Origin: Martelella mediterranea
GTDB lineage: Bacteria > Pseudomonadota > Alphaproteobacteria > Rhizobiales > Rhizobiaceae
Length of the DNA stretch: 64,000 nucleotides
Direction: 5' to 3'
Assembly (NCBI GenBank): GCA_003001975.1
Contig: PVUG01000001.1
Location: forward strand, 1-64,000
Shown: piece after piece, positions 1-8,194 of the stretch
How positions within the stretch are numbered: the stretch's first letter is position 1
Layout: the number at the start of each line of letters is the position of its first letter
Position numbers and translations under genes: made by a program
The notes under the pieces: generated by a model
What the model saw: the letters and a program-made list of their open reading frames with translations, nothing else
The model's database searches: none
Told to the model about the DNA's origin: nothing

Positions 1-860
1 AGCCGGCTTAACAGCGGTTCCGACACCCCGTTGAGGCTGTTAGCCGTCAGGATCCAGCCAACCCAGCGCATGTCGAAGCGGAGTTGATAGTGGGGACACT
101 CCCATCGTCGCGATGTTTCTGGTTCCAGCAAGGGCAGCAGACTGTCAGCAAGGCTGTGCCGCTCTCCTCTGCTGGAAATCACCGAGGTTGCCTTCTCAAT
201 CTCATCAAGGACCACGATTGGGTTGGCGACCAAGTGCGTTATTATTGTCGCAACCGGTTTGCCGGCATGAGCGGAACTCCATCCACGTTGCACGCCGCCG
301 ACTGAAAACGAGGACTGCTCCACGGTGGCATCGATCGTGCGCAGCGGCACATCGAGCGCGGCACTGGTCCGGCGCGCCCAGGTGCTCTTGCCGATCCCAG
401 GTGGACCGACCAGCAACAGCGGGGGAAGCCGGAAACCAGGATCACCCCGGCGGACCTGAGTTCGCATTGCGTGCCAGACGTGCTCTGTAGCAGGGGCCAT
501 CCACGGCATTTCCGTATGCAGTGCGGATGCTATCTCGTCGGCCTGTGTTTCGGTTTCGATGCGGCGCAATTCAACACCGCCCGAAAGCATCTCGAGCTGC
601 TGACGGTCATCGGCCTTGAGATGCGAAAATCCGGAAGCGCGGTGGCGGTTCTGTTCAAGTCGGTTGACCCGGCGCCTGATGCGCGCGTGATCCTCACGGG
701 TGACTGTATCAGCGGCTCTCTGCCAGTCTTCCTTTGCCCGTTCTTCCGGCGAGAGCTTTGCCTCCCGAAGCTTTCGAAGGTGCTCTTCGAAACGGCGCGT
801 GACCTCGATGGCATTGAGGGGCTCGAAGAACCGGGCTTCGACAAAGGGTATGCGGGTCAT
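1..860 (-). CDS. Lon-like AAA+ ATPase, N-terminal part (runs off left edge)
   Basis: The reading frame is open from ATG at 860 to the window edge, giving 286 visible residues and no stop. A charged, probably helical N-terminus (about residues 20-120) precedes an AAA+ core. Walker A GPPGIGKST lies at residues 152-160 and Walker B IVVLDEIEKA at 215-224. A stretch resembling the Lon segment around sensor 1 (LLEPE, then ILTANSLN and PLLSR) covers 243-286. The spacing and wording of these motifs match the ATPase module of Lon proteases, but no protease domain can be seen because the C-terminus is outside the window. It is divergent from the metallophosphoesterase at 1439. The start is not backed by a strong ribosome binding site. 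ATPase activity is a safe inference; substrate and role are unknown. Confidence 0.8.
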   Translation of the reverse strand, partial: MTRIPFVEARFFEPLNAIEVTRRFEEHLRKLREAKLSPEERAKEDWQRAADTVTREDHARIRRRVNRLEQNRHRASGFSHLKADDRQQLEMLSGGVELRRIETETQADEIASALHTEMPWMAPATEHVWHAMRTQVRRGDPGFRLPPLLLVGPPGIGKSTWARRTSAALDVPLRTIDATVEQSSFSVGGVQRGWSSAHAGKPVATIITHLVANPIVVLDEIEKATSVISSRGERHSLADSLLPLLEPETSRRWECPHYQLRFDMRWVGWILTANSLNGVSEPLLSR

Positions 861-1429
861 GGGTACTCAAACTGACGGTGCTAAGCGGGACGAATATTGC
901 GGAGCAGTGATGTGGAGGGCGGACTATCGGGGCCGGGGCGTGGCCGCCTTCAAACAGGAGGCGGAGATAGCACCAATGTCGATCGATTTGAAAGCCCCGA
1001 TTTATCCACATAAATAATTGAATACGTTGAATTAATGCGAAAAATGAAACTTCGTTTTGGCGACGGCTAGAGACCCGAGCGGCGTGCATGTGAAACAGCC
1101 GTGCGAAAATCTGAAACGTGTTCGAAATTTCTCATCGCATGGTCAGATGCATACCCTGAAAGAGCGGCCATCTGAGGTTTTCGCATTTTGTCTGATTGGT
1201 CGGCTGATCGGATGATGCCGTTACCGCCATACAGAGAAGCAATGCGAAAACCAGAATGCCATTCGCATCGTCAGGGGCCGTTTGGGACCCACGGCAGAGG
1301 TCACGCAAACCAGGTTCTTTGAGCCGTGGTTAACGGCACGTTGACCCTCATTGGTTTCGGTGTGACATGCAGTTGAAATGATCTGCTTGCCTATCCACTC
1401 CAACCCATCGCGCTTCTCGTTCTGCGAAT
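861..1429. other. Divergent intergenic region with iterated TGCGAAAA motifs
   Basis: About 570 bases separate the divergent ATPase and phosphoesterase genes and contain no convincing gene. The motif TGCGAAAA occurs four times, at 1036-1043, 1102-1109, 1178-1185 (reverse) and 1242-1249. The last two sit inside a perfect 12-base inverted repeat, GGTTTTCGCATT at 1176-1187 and its complement at 1241-1252. The first two copies are both followed by TGAAAC within a few bases. This suggests a shared binding protein for the two promoters; the identity is unknown. Confidence 0.4.
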
Positions 1430-1438
1430 GTGAACATC

Positions 1439-2233
1439 ATGCCCGTTCTGATCACCGCCGACCTGCATCTCGACCAATGGCTTGGAGAAGGACGTGATCC
1501 CTTCGCCGCGCTTCCTCCTGAAACCTTCGGCACATTGGACGCACTGATCATCGCAGGAGATCTGGCGGACAAACCGAAGACGAGATGGCCAAGAATGCTC
1601 CGGCATCTCGGGCGTCATATCGAACCGGCACGCATTTACGTGTTCCCGGGAAACCACGACTATTACCATCACGTCATTGATGGCGATGACCGTCTCGCCG
1701 AATTGACGGCACAGGCGGGATCTAATTTTGTCCAGAAGGCAGAAATCGTGGTCCGCAATACAAGGTTTCTGTGTTGCTCGCTCTGGACCGACTTCGCGCT
1801 TCATGGATCGCCTGCTGCGGCAATGGCGTTCGCCAGAACACGGATGAATGATTACCGCTATATCCGTAAACCACCCCGCTACGGCAAGATCCAGCCATCA
1901 GACACGGTGCTCATTCACGGTGATCATCGGCGCTGGCTGGAGGACCAGCTGACAAAGCCGGCTGCTGGCAAAACGGTTGTGGTCACGCATCACTGTCCGC
2001 ATCCGGAGCTGTTGTCAGATACGCCAACCGAGTTTGATCCGATCTACGGATCGGATCTTCGGGCACTGATCACGAAGCACAATCCTGACGCCTGGTTATT
2101 CGGGCATACGCATCGACAGCGTGAAGCCGTTGAAAGCGACACGATTGTCCGCAATGTGTCGCTTGGTTATCCGTCGGAGGTGGAGGCCGGGCAGGAAGCT
2201 GAACTCTTGATGCGGGGCATGATTGAAACCTGA
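1439..2233 (+). CDS. Calcineurin-like metallophosphoesterase
   Basis: The product of about 264 residues carries the complete metallophosphoesterase motif set in order: DLH (residues 8-10), GDLAD, GNHDY, THH and GHTH near the C-terminus. These residues bind two metal ions and hydrolyse a phosphoester. There is no signal peptide, so the enzyme should be cytoplasmic. A GTG three codons upstream (1430) is an alternative start; ATG 1439 is preferred because the first catalytic motif follows almost at once, as is usual in the family. Neither start has a strong ribosome binding site. The substrate cannot be told from sequence. Its divergent partner is the Lon-like AAA+ ATPase, and both lie in a segment with decayed mobile DNA. 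Confidence 0.88.
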   Translation: MPVLITADLHLDQWLGEGRDPFAALPPETFGTLDALIIAGDLADKPKTRWPRMLRHLGRHIEPARIYVFPGNHDYYHHVIDGDDRLAELTAQAGSNFVQKAEIVVRNTRFLCCSLWTDFALHGSPAAAMAFARTRMNDYRYIRKPPRYGKIQPSDTVLIHGDHRRWLEDQLTKPAAGKTVVVTHHCPHPELLSDTPTEFDPIYGSDLRALITKHNPDAWLFGHTHRQREAVESDTIVRNVSLGYPSEVEAGQEAELLMRGMIET

Positions 2234-2620
2234 ACATACCGGCAGCCGAATCCTTTCAAGCTCAGCGAAGTCGCGAGCACAGTCCTTGTGTGAGATATCT
2301 TCGTCTATCCTGACGCAGCCTTTATCAGCGGCGTTATAAGCCTTGTGCGTAAAACTTATAACGCAATCGTACTTTCACGACGAACCATCGGGCATGTTGT
2401 TTATCAACGGCTAAAAAGGGGCCGTGAGGAGAATGGCGGCTTTCGCACGCGACGTCATTGAAGCGGACGCTCTCAAAAAACAGGCACTCATTGACTTCGG
2501 GTCCAGAGCGGCCCACCATCCAAGGTCTGAATTGCTGCGGTGCAGCTCGCGATTACCGACATTGGCTTCATTTGCGGACTTGGAGTCATGCGAACCTAGT
2601 TGTGCGGACTGTTCTGCCCT
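2234..2620. other. Non-coding stretch with a perfect inverted repeat
   Basis: No gene is supported here. Short open frames on both strands lack ribosome binding sites and recognisable motifs. The notable element is a perfect 10-base inverted repeat, GCGTTATAAG at 2331-2340 and CTTATAACGC at 2355-2364, separated by 14 bases. Confidence 0.4.
2331..2364. repeat. Perfect 10-bp inverted repeat, 14-bp spacer
   Basis: GCGTTATAAG and CTTATAACGC are exact complements on either side of a 14-base spacer. There is no T-run after it, so it is not a rho-independent terminator. The geometry (10-bp arms, short asymmetric core) would fit a tyrosine-recombinase core site or a dimeric operator. No recombinase gene is visible next to it, so the assignment stays open. 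Confidence 0.5.
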
Positions 2621-2815
2621 TCAGTCCTGATAGAGGTCTTGCCGGAAATAGAGGTAAAGTGGCAGCGCGAGTGACAGACCAACAAGAACTCCTGCCTGAA
2701 CGGCGAGCCACCAGTTGCGTGTTGATTGCCACTGATAGCTGACCCGGTGTGGCCTGATATTTCCATTGAGAATTGACCCATGTTCCAACCTTCCCTCGCG
2801 TGTTTTGAGCGGGGG
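2621..2815 (-). pseudogene. C-terminal fragment of a membrane protein
   Basis: One frame is open for 64 codons without a start codon, bounded upstream by TAG at 2816-2818 and ending with TGA at 2621-2623. The last 30 codons read as a clean hydrophobic helix (WWLAVQAGVLVGLSLALPL) followed by a short charged tail, which is unlikely by chance. It abuts the IS21-like remnant that follows at about 2820, consistent with a membrane-protein gene cut by an insertion and then lost upstream. The family is not recognised. Confidence 0.35.
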
Positions 2816-2829
2816 CTATGGAGTGATTG

Positions 2830-2935
2830 ACATGGCGTTATTGAGCGTGATCCGCGCTGGCATCTTAGAGAGCATCTATCGATCCGGGAGATTTGCCGCA
2901 GGACCGGCCTGGATGAGATCAGCAAGCGGTAAGAT
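2830..2935 (+). pseudogene. IS21-family transposase (istA) N-terminal remnant, frameshifted
   Basis: ATG at 2832 opens with MALLSVIR. One base appears to be missing, and the next frame reads RWHLREHLSIREICRRTGL, the typical N-terminal helix-turn-helix of IS21/IS1162-type IstA transposases. The similarity stops after about 30 codons at a TAA. There is no integrase core and no istB gene, so this is a dead fragment. It marks past mobile-element activity in this segment. Confidence 0.55.
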
Positions 2936-2979
2936 TAACACCACCTTGCCGCTCGAAGTGCAAAGCGACAGCATGACTT

Positions 2980-4152
2980 TCAGCAAAACAGGCGGCTGCG
3001 GATCGGCAGCAACGCGGCACCGAGCACGTTCGGGTCGGTCTCGATCTCGCTGATCAGAAGCTCCGGGCCGGGGAAGGGCAGGCCGAGATCGTCGACCGTG
3101 CGCGGGTTTGCGGCCTGGGCGAGGCGGCGGCGCAGGTCATGCGGCGCCTCGCCGCCGAAGACGATCGCCGCCGGGTCGAGAATGCCGGTGATCGCCCGCA
3201 GCATCTGGTCGAGCGCCGGTGTTACCCGTTCGATCCAGCGGTCGATGGTCGGCCAGGAAGGATCGTAACGCGTCTTCAACGCGCTGACGGAGCCAATTTC
3301 ATGGCCGGCCTCGCGCAGCATCGCGATCAGGATGCGCAGCGCAGGGCGGCGTTCGGACTCCTCCTCCGTATAGATCGATGAAATCTCCGCGGCATTCATG
3401 TGGTAGCCGCCATAAGGCGCGCCGTTGACGACGATGCCGCCGCCAAAGCCCTGGTTGATCGACAGATAGGCGAAATTGTCGAACCGCCGTCCTGCGCCGA
3501 CCCAGTTTTCGGCCTCCGCTCCAAGCGTCGCATTGTTTTCCGCCATGACGGGGAAGGCGAAGGCATTCTCGAAGATCGAGGCGACATCGCGGTCGCGCCA
3601 GGCGGCGATCTTGGGCGGCGGTACGAAGGCCGTGCCCGGTTTGCGCCGATAGCCCTGCATCGAGATGCCGACGCCCGCAATCCGTTCCGCCGGCAGCCCC
3701 AGCTGCGCGACGATGGCGGCCACTTCTGCCTCGGCGCCGAAGCGGACTCCCTCGGGGTCGTTCGGGTCGGCTTCCAGCGTCGTCAGGTGCATGAGATCGC
3801 CGACGAGGTTGGTAACCGCGAGGCGCACATCGTCGGTATCGATGGCAAGCCCGATGCCATAGGCACCATCCGGGGCAAGGGCGAGTTGCGGGCTCGGCTT
3901 GCCGCGGCCGGCGATCTTCGGCGCTTCGAGCCGCAGCAGGCCGCGCTCCAGCAGGTCTTCGGCAAGCCGGTGGACGCTCTGCTGCGACAGCGGCGTCGCC
4001 TCGGTCAGTTCGGAGCGGGCGACCGAACCTTTGCGGCGGATGGCGTCGAGCACCAGAGCGCCGCTGCGTCCGATCTGGAACAGCGCTTCGGCATCCTGCT
4101 GCCATCTGTTGTGCACGCTTGCCGTCATTCTCGCGTCCGTCTCCCGTGTCAT
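2980..4152 (-). CDS. ROK-family transcriptional regulator
   Basis: The 390-residue protein has an N-terminal winged helix-turn-helix (about residues 30-85, with SELTEATPLSQQSVHRL) and a C-terminal ROK sugar-kinase-like domain (about 95-385, with GFGGGIVVNG as its glycine-rich loop). The canonical ROK zinc motif CxCGxxGC is absent, so it is probably a regulator that does not use that zinc site or bind substrate in the usual way. ATG 4128 is an alternative start. It is divergent from the ABC transporter operon starting at 4254, about 100 bases away, which makes it the likely regulator of that operon. ROK regulators usually sense a sugar or sugar phosphate; the ligand here is unknown. Confidence 0.9.
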   Translation of the reverse strand: MTRETDARMTASVHNRWQQDAEALFQIGRSGALVLDAIRRKGSVARSELTEATPLSQQSVHRLAEDLLERGLLRLEAPKIAGRGKPSPQLALAPDGAYGIGLAIDTDDVRLAVTNLVGDLMHLTTLEADPNDPEGVRFGAEAEVAAIVAQLGLPAERIAGVGISMQGYRRKPGTAFVPPPKIAAWRDRDVASIFENAFAFPVMAENNATLGAEAENWVGAGRRFDNFAYLSINQGFGGGIVVNGAPYGGYHMNAAEISSIYTEEESERRPALRILIAMLREAGHEIGSVSALKTRYDPSWPTIDRWIERVTPALDQMLRAITGILDPAAIVFGGEAPHDLRRRLAQAANPRTVDDLGLPFPGPELLISEIETDPNVLGAALLPIRSRLFC

Positions 4153-4205
4153 TCCGAACCCTGTTTTTGATCACGAACGGAAAACAAAATCCATTGTCAC
4201 ATTAA

Positions 4206-4228
4206 TTTTACTTAAGATGAGTAATAAA
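4206..4228. promoter_or_regulatory. Candidate ROK operator
   Basis: TTACT at 4208-4212 and AGTAA at 4220-4224 form an inverted repeat inside an AT-rich block between the divergent ROK gene and transporter operon. Its position about 30 bases before the ATPase start suits an operator. The assignment is by position and symmetry only. Confidence 0.4.
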
Positions 4229-4253
4229 GCCTCACGTCAACAGAGGCAAGCTA

Positions 4254-5294
4254 ATGACAGGCATTTCCGCCGACAGAGTCGTCATGCATTTCGACCAGTT
4301 CACAGCTGTCAACGACGTCAGTTTCGCGGTCGAACAGGGCGAATTCGTCACGCTTCTCGGTCCCTCCGGCTGTGGCAAGACCACGCTCTTGAAGATGATT
4401 TCCGGGTTCCTGACGCCGTCAGCGGGGCGGATCATCCTCGGTGGCAGGGATGTCACCCGGGTGCCGCCGGAAGCCCGCGACACCGCCCTCTGCTTCCAGT
4501 CCTACGCTCTGTTTCCGCATTTGAGCGTGCGCGAAAATCTCGAATTCGGTCTGAAGCAGAAGAAGGTGCCGCGCGCCGAACGGCTGGCCCGGCTCGGCGA
4601 GGTCGCCGAAAAGCTCGGGCTCGAACCGCAGCTCGACAAGCTGCCGAACCAGCTTTCGGGCGGCCAGCAGCAGCGCGTCTCGCTCGGCCGTGCGCTGGTG
4701 ATGCGGCCGGGCGTGATCCTGTTCGACGAACCGCTTTCCAATCTCGACGCCAAGCTGCGCGATCAGGTCCGCGTCGAAATCCGCCGCATCCAGCAGGAAT
4801 TCGGACTGACGGCGATCTATGTCACCCATGACCAGGCCGAGGCGCTGGCGCTCTCCGACCGGATTTTCGTGATGAATGCCGGACGGGTGGAGCAGGCCGA
4901 TACGCCGGAAGTGCTGTACCGCCGGCCGAAAACCCGTTTCGTGGCCGACTTCATCGGCGGCGCCAACGTGCTCGAGGGCAAGGCGGATGGCGCCCGCCAG
5001 GTTCGCACCGCCATCGGCCCGCTACCCCTTCCAGAACATGCTGATGTCGGCAACGGTCCCGTCGATATAGCCTTCCGGCCGGAAGCCGTGAAGCTGCTTT
5101 CAGCGAGCGAGGAGGGCGCGCTCTCGGCACGGGTCGTCAACCGCGCCTTCCTGGGTCATTTCACCGATCTGATGGTCGAGACCGGCGGCGTCACCTATCG
5201 CATCCAGGCGCGCGAGACGACGCTGAAGGAAGGCGATACCGCCCATTTCCGCGTCGCGGCCGAGGATGTCGTGGTGCTGGGTGACGGCCGATGA
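4254..5294 (+). CDS. ABC transporter ATP-binding protein (PotA/FbpC-like)
   Basis: This 346-residue ATPase has Walker [10 protein letters not shown] (residues 36-44), the Q-loop region around residue 82, signature LSGGQQQR (134-141), Walker B VILFDEP (154-160), the D-loop NLDAK and the H-loop THDQ. The C-terminal 110 residues form a TOBE-type regulatory extension, as in importers of the spermidine/iron/thiamine/sugar class. An AGAGG-like ribosome binding site precedes the ATG. It is the first gene of an operon with two permeases and a periplasmic binding protein, and its stop overlaps the next start by 4 bases (ATGA). It energises uptake; the substrate is not defined by sequence. Confidence 0.94.
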   Translation: MTGISADRVVMHFDQFTAVNDVSFAVEQGEFVTLLGPSGCGKTTLLKMISGFLTPSAGRIILGGRDVTRVPPEARDTALCFQSYALFPHLSVRENLEFGLKQKKVPRAERLARLGEVAEKLGLEPQLDKLPNQLSGGQQQRVSLGRALVMRPGVILFDEPLSNLDAKLRDQVRVEIRRIQQEFGLTAIYVTHDQAEALALSDRIFVMNAGRVEQADTPEVLYRRPKTRFVADFIGGANVLEGKADGARQVRTAIGPLPLPEHADVGNGPVDIAFRPEAVKLLSASEEGALSARVVNRAFLGHFTDLMVETGGVTYRIQARETTLKEGDTAHFRVAAEDVVVLGDGR

Positions 5295-6145
5295 CCGCGC
5301 GGCGCTGGCTCACCGTCATCCTGCTTTTAACGCCGGGACTCGGGCTGATCCTCGCCCTGATCGGCACGGTGGTCTATATCGCCGTCGCCCAGTCGTTCGG
5401 CTATTTCAGTTTCGGCGCGGAAAGCCAGTTCTCGTTCGAATACTGGGGCGCGGTGTTCGGGCGGAAGCTCTTTGCCCGCTCGGTTCACTACTCCCTCTAT
5501 ATCGGCATTGTAAGCGCGGTGCTGTCCGTCGCGCTCGCCTATCCGCTGGCGATCTGGCTCAGAAAGCCCTTTCCCGGCTCGATGACGATCGGCGCGATGC
5601 TGAAGGCGCCGCTTCTAGTGCACGGGCTGGTGGCCGCCTTCCTCTTCCTGAACATCATCGCCTATCAGGGCCTGCTCAATCAGTTCATGCAATGGATCGG
5701 CATCTGGGAGGCGCCGCGCCGGCTGCAGAACGACCGCAACGGCATTTCCGTGCTGATCCTGCAGGTCTGGAAGAACATGCCATTCGCGCTCCTGCTTCTG
5801 ACCGGTGCGGTGCAGGGCATCTCCGACGACGTGCTCGATGCCGCCCGCGATCTCGGCGCCGGCGCCTGGTCGCGCTTCCGCAAGGTCATCGCGCCGCTTT
5901 CGGTCTCAGCCATGCAGGCCGCGCTGGTGATCATCTTCATCGGCGCGCTCGCCGACTTCAGCTTCCAGACCACCGTCGGGCCGACCAATGTCCAGTCTCT
6001 GGCGCAGTTGATGGTGTTCTTCAAGGGCCGGGGCGACTGGCATTCCGCCGCCGTCGTCGGCGTGTCGCTGATGGCGCTGGCGCTGATCGGCTCCACCGTG
6101 CTGGCCGTTGCCGCGCGGTTCATCATGCGGGGGCGGGTGAAATGA
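5291..6145 (+). CDS. ABC transporter permease (PotB-like)
   Basis: The 284-residue integral membrane protein has about six hydrophobic segments and the inner-membrane importer EAA loop (AARDLGAGAWSRFRKV, around residues 190-206), the contact site for the ATPase. The first helix starts at residue 7. It belongs to the binding-protein-dependent transport permease family used by spermidine/putrescine and iron importers. The start overlaps the ATPase stop and the stop overlaps the next permease start (ATGA each time), so the three are translationally coupled. Confidence 0.92.
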   Translation: MTARRWLTVILLLTPGLGLILALIGTVVYIAVAQSFGYFSFGAESQFSFEYWGAVFGRKLFARSVHYSLYIGIVSAVLSVALAYPLAIWLRKPFPGSMTIGAMLKAPLLVHGLVAAFLFLNIIAYQGLLNQFMQWIGIWEAPRRLQNDRNGISVLILQVWKNMPFALLLLTGAVQGISDDVLDAARDLGAGAWSRFRKVIAPLSVSAMQAALVIIFIGALADFSFQTTVGPTNVQSLAQLMVFFKGRGDWHSAAVVGVSLMALALIGSTVLAVAARFIMRGRVK

Positions 6146-6969
6146 GCAGCAAGCCGCTGAACACGGTGCTGATCACGCTCCTGTCGATCGGCTTTGCGAT
6201 CTGGCTGGTGATACCCTTCGCCATGGCGGTTCTGTGGTCGCTGGTCGATCCGTCCGCGCCGTGGACGGCCGATCAACTGCTGCCGCCCGCCATGTCGTTC
6301 TTCCGCTGGCGCGACATGTGGGCGCATTCGGGGCTGAAGCAGGCGCTTCTGACCTCCTATTCGCTGGCACCGCTTGCAGCGATCCTGTGCATCGCGCTGG
6401 CGTTGCCGACATCGCTGGCGCTCGGGCGCATCCGCTTTCCCGGCCGCGAGGTGGCCAAGATGCTGTGCCTCCTGCCGCTGGTCGTGCCGGGCTTCGTCAC
6501 CTCGATCTTCTTCTCGGCGCTGCTGTTCGCGCTCGGGCTTCAGAATTTCCGCTTCGGCGCGATCGTCTTCGCCCATGCGGTGCTGTTTCTGCCCTATGCG
6601 ATCCGGATCATGACGGTGAGCTTCGAGCAGGTCCGCCAGGACCACATCGACGCCGCCCGCGATCTCGGCGCCAGCCCCTGGGCGCGGTTCACCGCCGCCT
6701 ATCTGCCGGCATTGCGTCCCGGCATCTTCGCCACGCTCCTGATCGTCTTCATCCAGTCGATCGAGGAATTCGCCATCGCCTATATCGTCGGATCGCCGGA
6801 AATCGTGACGATCCCGACGCTTCTTTACGCAGCGCTCGGCCAGGACTTCGTCCGACCCAATGCCGCCGTGCTGTCCCTCATCCTCGTCGTTCCCAATGTC
6901 CTGTTGATGCTGATCCTCGAGAAGCTTCTGAAGTCGGCCAATCCGACGCTTTCATCGGGCAAGGGATGA
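6142..6969 (+). CDS. ABC transporter permease (PotC-like)
   Basis: The second permease is 275 residues with about six membrane segments and its own EAA motif (AARDLGASPWARFTAAYLPA, around residues 171-190). ATG 6142 overlaps the TGA of the preceding permease, which fixes the start. A longer open frame upstream in the same phase is only the shadow of the preceding gene. Together with its partner it forms the heterodimeric membrane channel of the importer. Confidence 0.92.
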   Translation: MSSKPLNTVLITLLSIGFAIWLVIPFAMAVLWSLVDPSAPWTADQLLPPAMSFFRWRDMWAHSGLKQALLTSYSLAPLAAILCIALALPTSLALGRIRFPGREVAKMLCLLPLVVPGFVTSIFFSALLFALGLQNFRFGAIVFAHAVLFLPYAIRIMTVSFEQVRQDHIDAARDLGASPWARFTAAYLPALRPGIFATLLIVFIQSIEEFAIAYIVGSPEIVTIPTLLYAALGQDFVRPNAAVLSLILVVPNVLLMLILEKLLKSANPTLSSGKG

Positions 6970-7010
6970 CGTGGCCAACGCCGATGCCAAACCCAACGGA
7001 GACATCCGAT

Positions 7011-8117
7011 ATGTTCAAGACACTGATGCTTACGACCGCCGCGCTCGCCCTTGGCGCCAGCGCAGCCCTCGCCCAGGACCTTTCCTCGATGAGCTGGGAC
7101 GACGTCGTCGCCCAGGCCAAAAAAGAGGGCGAGCTTAACTGGTATGTCTGGTACTTCCAGGACGATTTCCGCCGTGTCGTCGAGGCTTTCGAGGATGAAT
7201 ACGGCATCAAGGTCAATATCCCGGCCGGCGGCACAGCCCCGGGCAATGCCGACAAGCTGCTCGCCGCTTCGGGCAGCGAGACCGGCGATATCGACGCCTT
7301 TTCCTGGGGCTATGGCGACATGGCGACGCTCGATCTCGCCAGGATGTTCCAGCCGCTGACCATGCTTCCGGAAGACGAGGGCCGCATCAACACCGTCAAC
7401 AATATCGACGGCGGCGACTATGTGCTCGCCTATTGGGGCAACCAGACTGGCATCGCCTACGATCCGGCCAAGGTCGATGAAAACGCCCTGCCCCAGACGC
7501 CGGACGATTTCGCCGCCTTCTGGCAGGCCCATCCGGGTGAGTTCGGCTTCAACTATGAAAATGGCGGTTCCGGCCCGTCCTATTATTCCAACATGCTGCG
7601 CGTTCTCACCGATGCCGATTTCGACGATGGCGAAGTGACCGATGCACGGATCGCGGCGCTGCAGCCGGGCTTCGATTTCTTCAACGAATATGCCGATGAC
7701 TATGTCATCACCACCTCGAACGCCGACAGCATCATCCGCATTTCCGACGGCGAACTCGCCATGGCGCCGGCCTGGGAAGACCATCTTTCGAGCCTGCAGA
7801 ACAGCGGCGAAGTGCGTAAGGACATCAAGCTCTACATCCCGGAAATGGGCATGAACGGCGGCGGCAACGGCGTTGCCATTCCGGCCAATGCGCCGCATCC
7901 GGCGGCCGCGGCCGTGTTCATCGACTGGCTGACCTCGCCCGAAACCCAGACGATGTTCAACGTGACCTTCGGCACGGCGCCGATGAACACCAATGCCGAT
8001 GACAGCCACGCCCTGGTGCCGAACAGCCAGCGCCAGTATTCGGTGTCCGCCGCCGCCCAGCCCTATCGTGGCGCCCTCGAGGAAGCCTTCGTCGACAACG
8101 TCATCCTCGAGCGCTGA
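7011..8117 (+). CDS. ABC transporter periplasmic substrate-binding protein
   Basis: The 368-residue protein begins with a Sec signal peptide (hydrophobic core about residues 4-20, cleavage near AALAQ). The mature protein has the fold features of the spermidine/iron-type binding proteins, including the opening EGELNWYVWY and the conserved AWEDHLSSL region. The 41-base gap after the permease and the hairpin after its stop fit its place in the operon. A longer upstream extension of this frame overlaps the permease and is rejected. The context (ROK regulator, DUF1868 phosphoesterase) suggests an organic, possibly phosphorylated, substrate, but this is inference. Confidence 0.92.
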   Translation: MFKTLMLTTAALALGASAALAQDLSSMSWDDVVAQAKKEGELNWYVWYFQDDFRRVVEAFEDEYGIKVNIPAGGTAPGNADKLLAASGSETGDIDAFSWGYGDMATLDLARMFQPLTMLPEDEGRINTVNNIDGGDYVLAYWGNQTGIAYDPAKVDENALPQTPDDFAAFWQAHPGEFGFNYENGGSGPSYYSNMLRVLTDADFDDGEVTDARIAALQPGFDFFNEYADDYVITTSNADSIIRISDGELAMAPAWEDHLSSLQNSGEVRKDIKLYIPEMGMNGGGNGVAIPANAPHPAAAAVFIDWLTSPETQTMFNVTFGTAPMNTNADDSHALVPNSQRQYSVSAAAQPYRGALEEAFVDNVILER

Positions 8118-8139
8118 TTGCCTCTCCTTAAAATGGTTT

Positions 8140-8162
8140 CGCCCGGCCTCACCCGCCGGGCG
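8140..8162 (+). promoter_or_regulatory. Intra-operon mRNA hairpin after binding-protein gene
   Basis: CGCCCGGC at 8140-8147 pairs exactly with GCCGGGCG at 8155-8162, loop 7 bases. No T-run follows, so it is more likely an mRNA-stabilising or partial-attenuation hairpin than a full terminator. Such hairpins often separate highly expressed binding-protein genes from downstream genes. Confidence 0.6.
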
Positions 8163-8194
8163 GCCGCAACAAAAACAACAAAAGGCTCGCCACA

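Noticed and set aside
113-490. Plus-strand open frame of 125 codons near the left edge
   Set aside because: It is antisense to the Lon-like ATPase, whose Walker A and B motifs are read on the minus strand.
2766-3053. Plus-strand open frame of 95 codons
   Set aside because: It spans the istA remnant in the wrong phase and then runs into the ROK gene; no homology or ribosome binding site.
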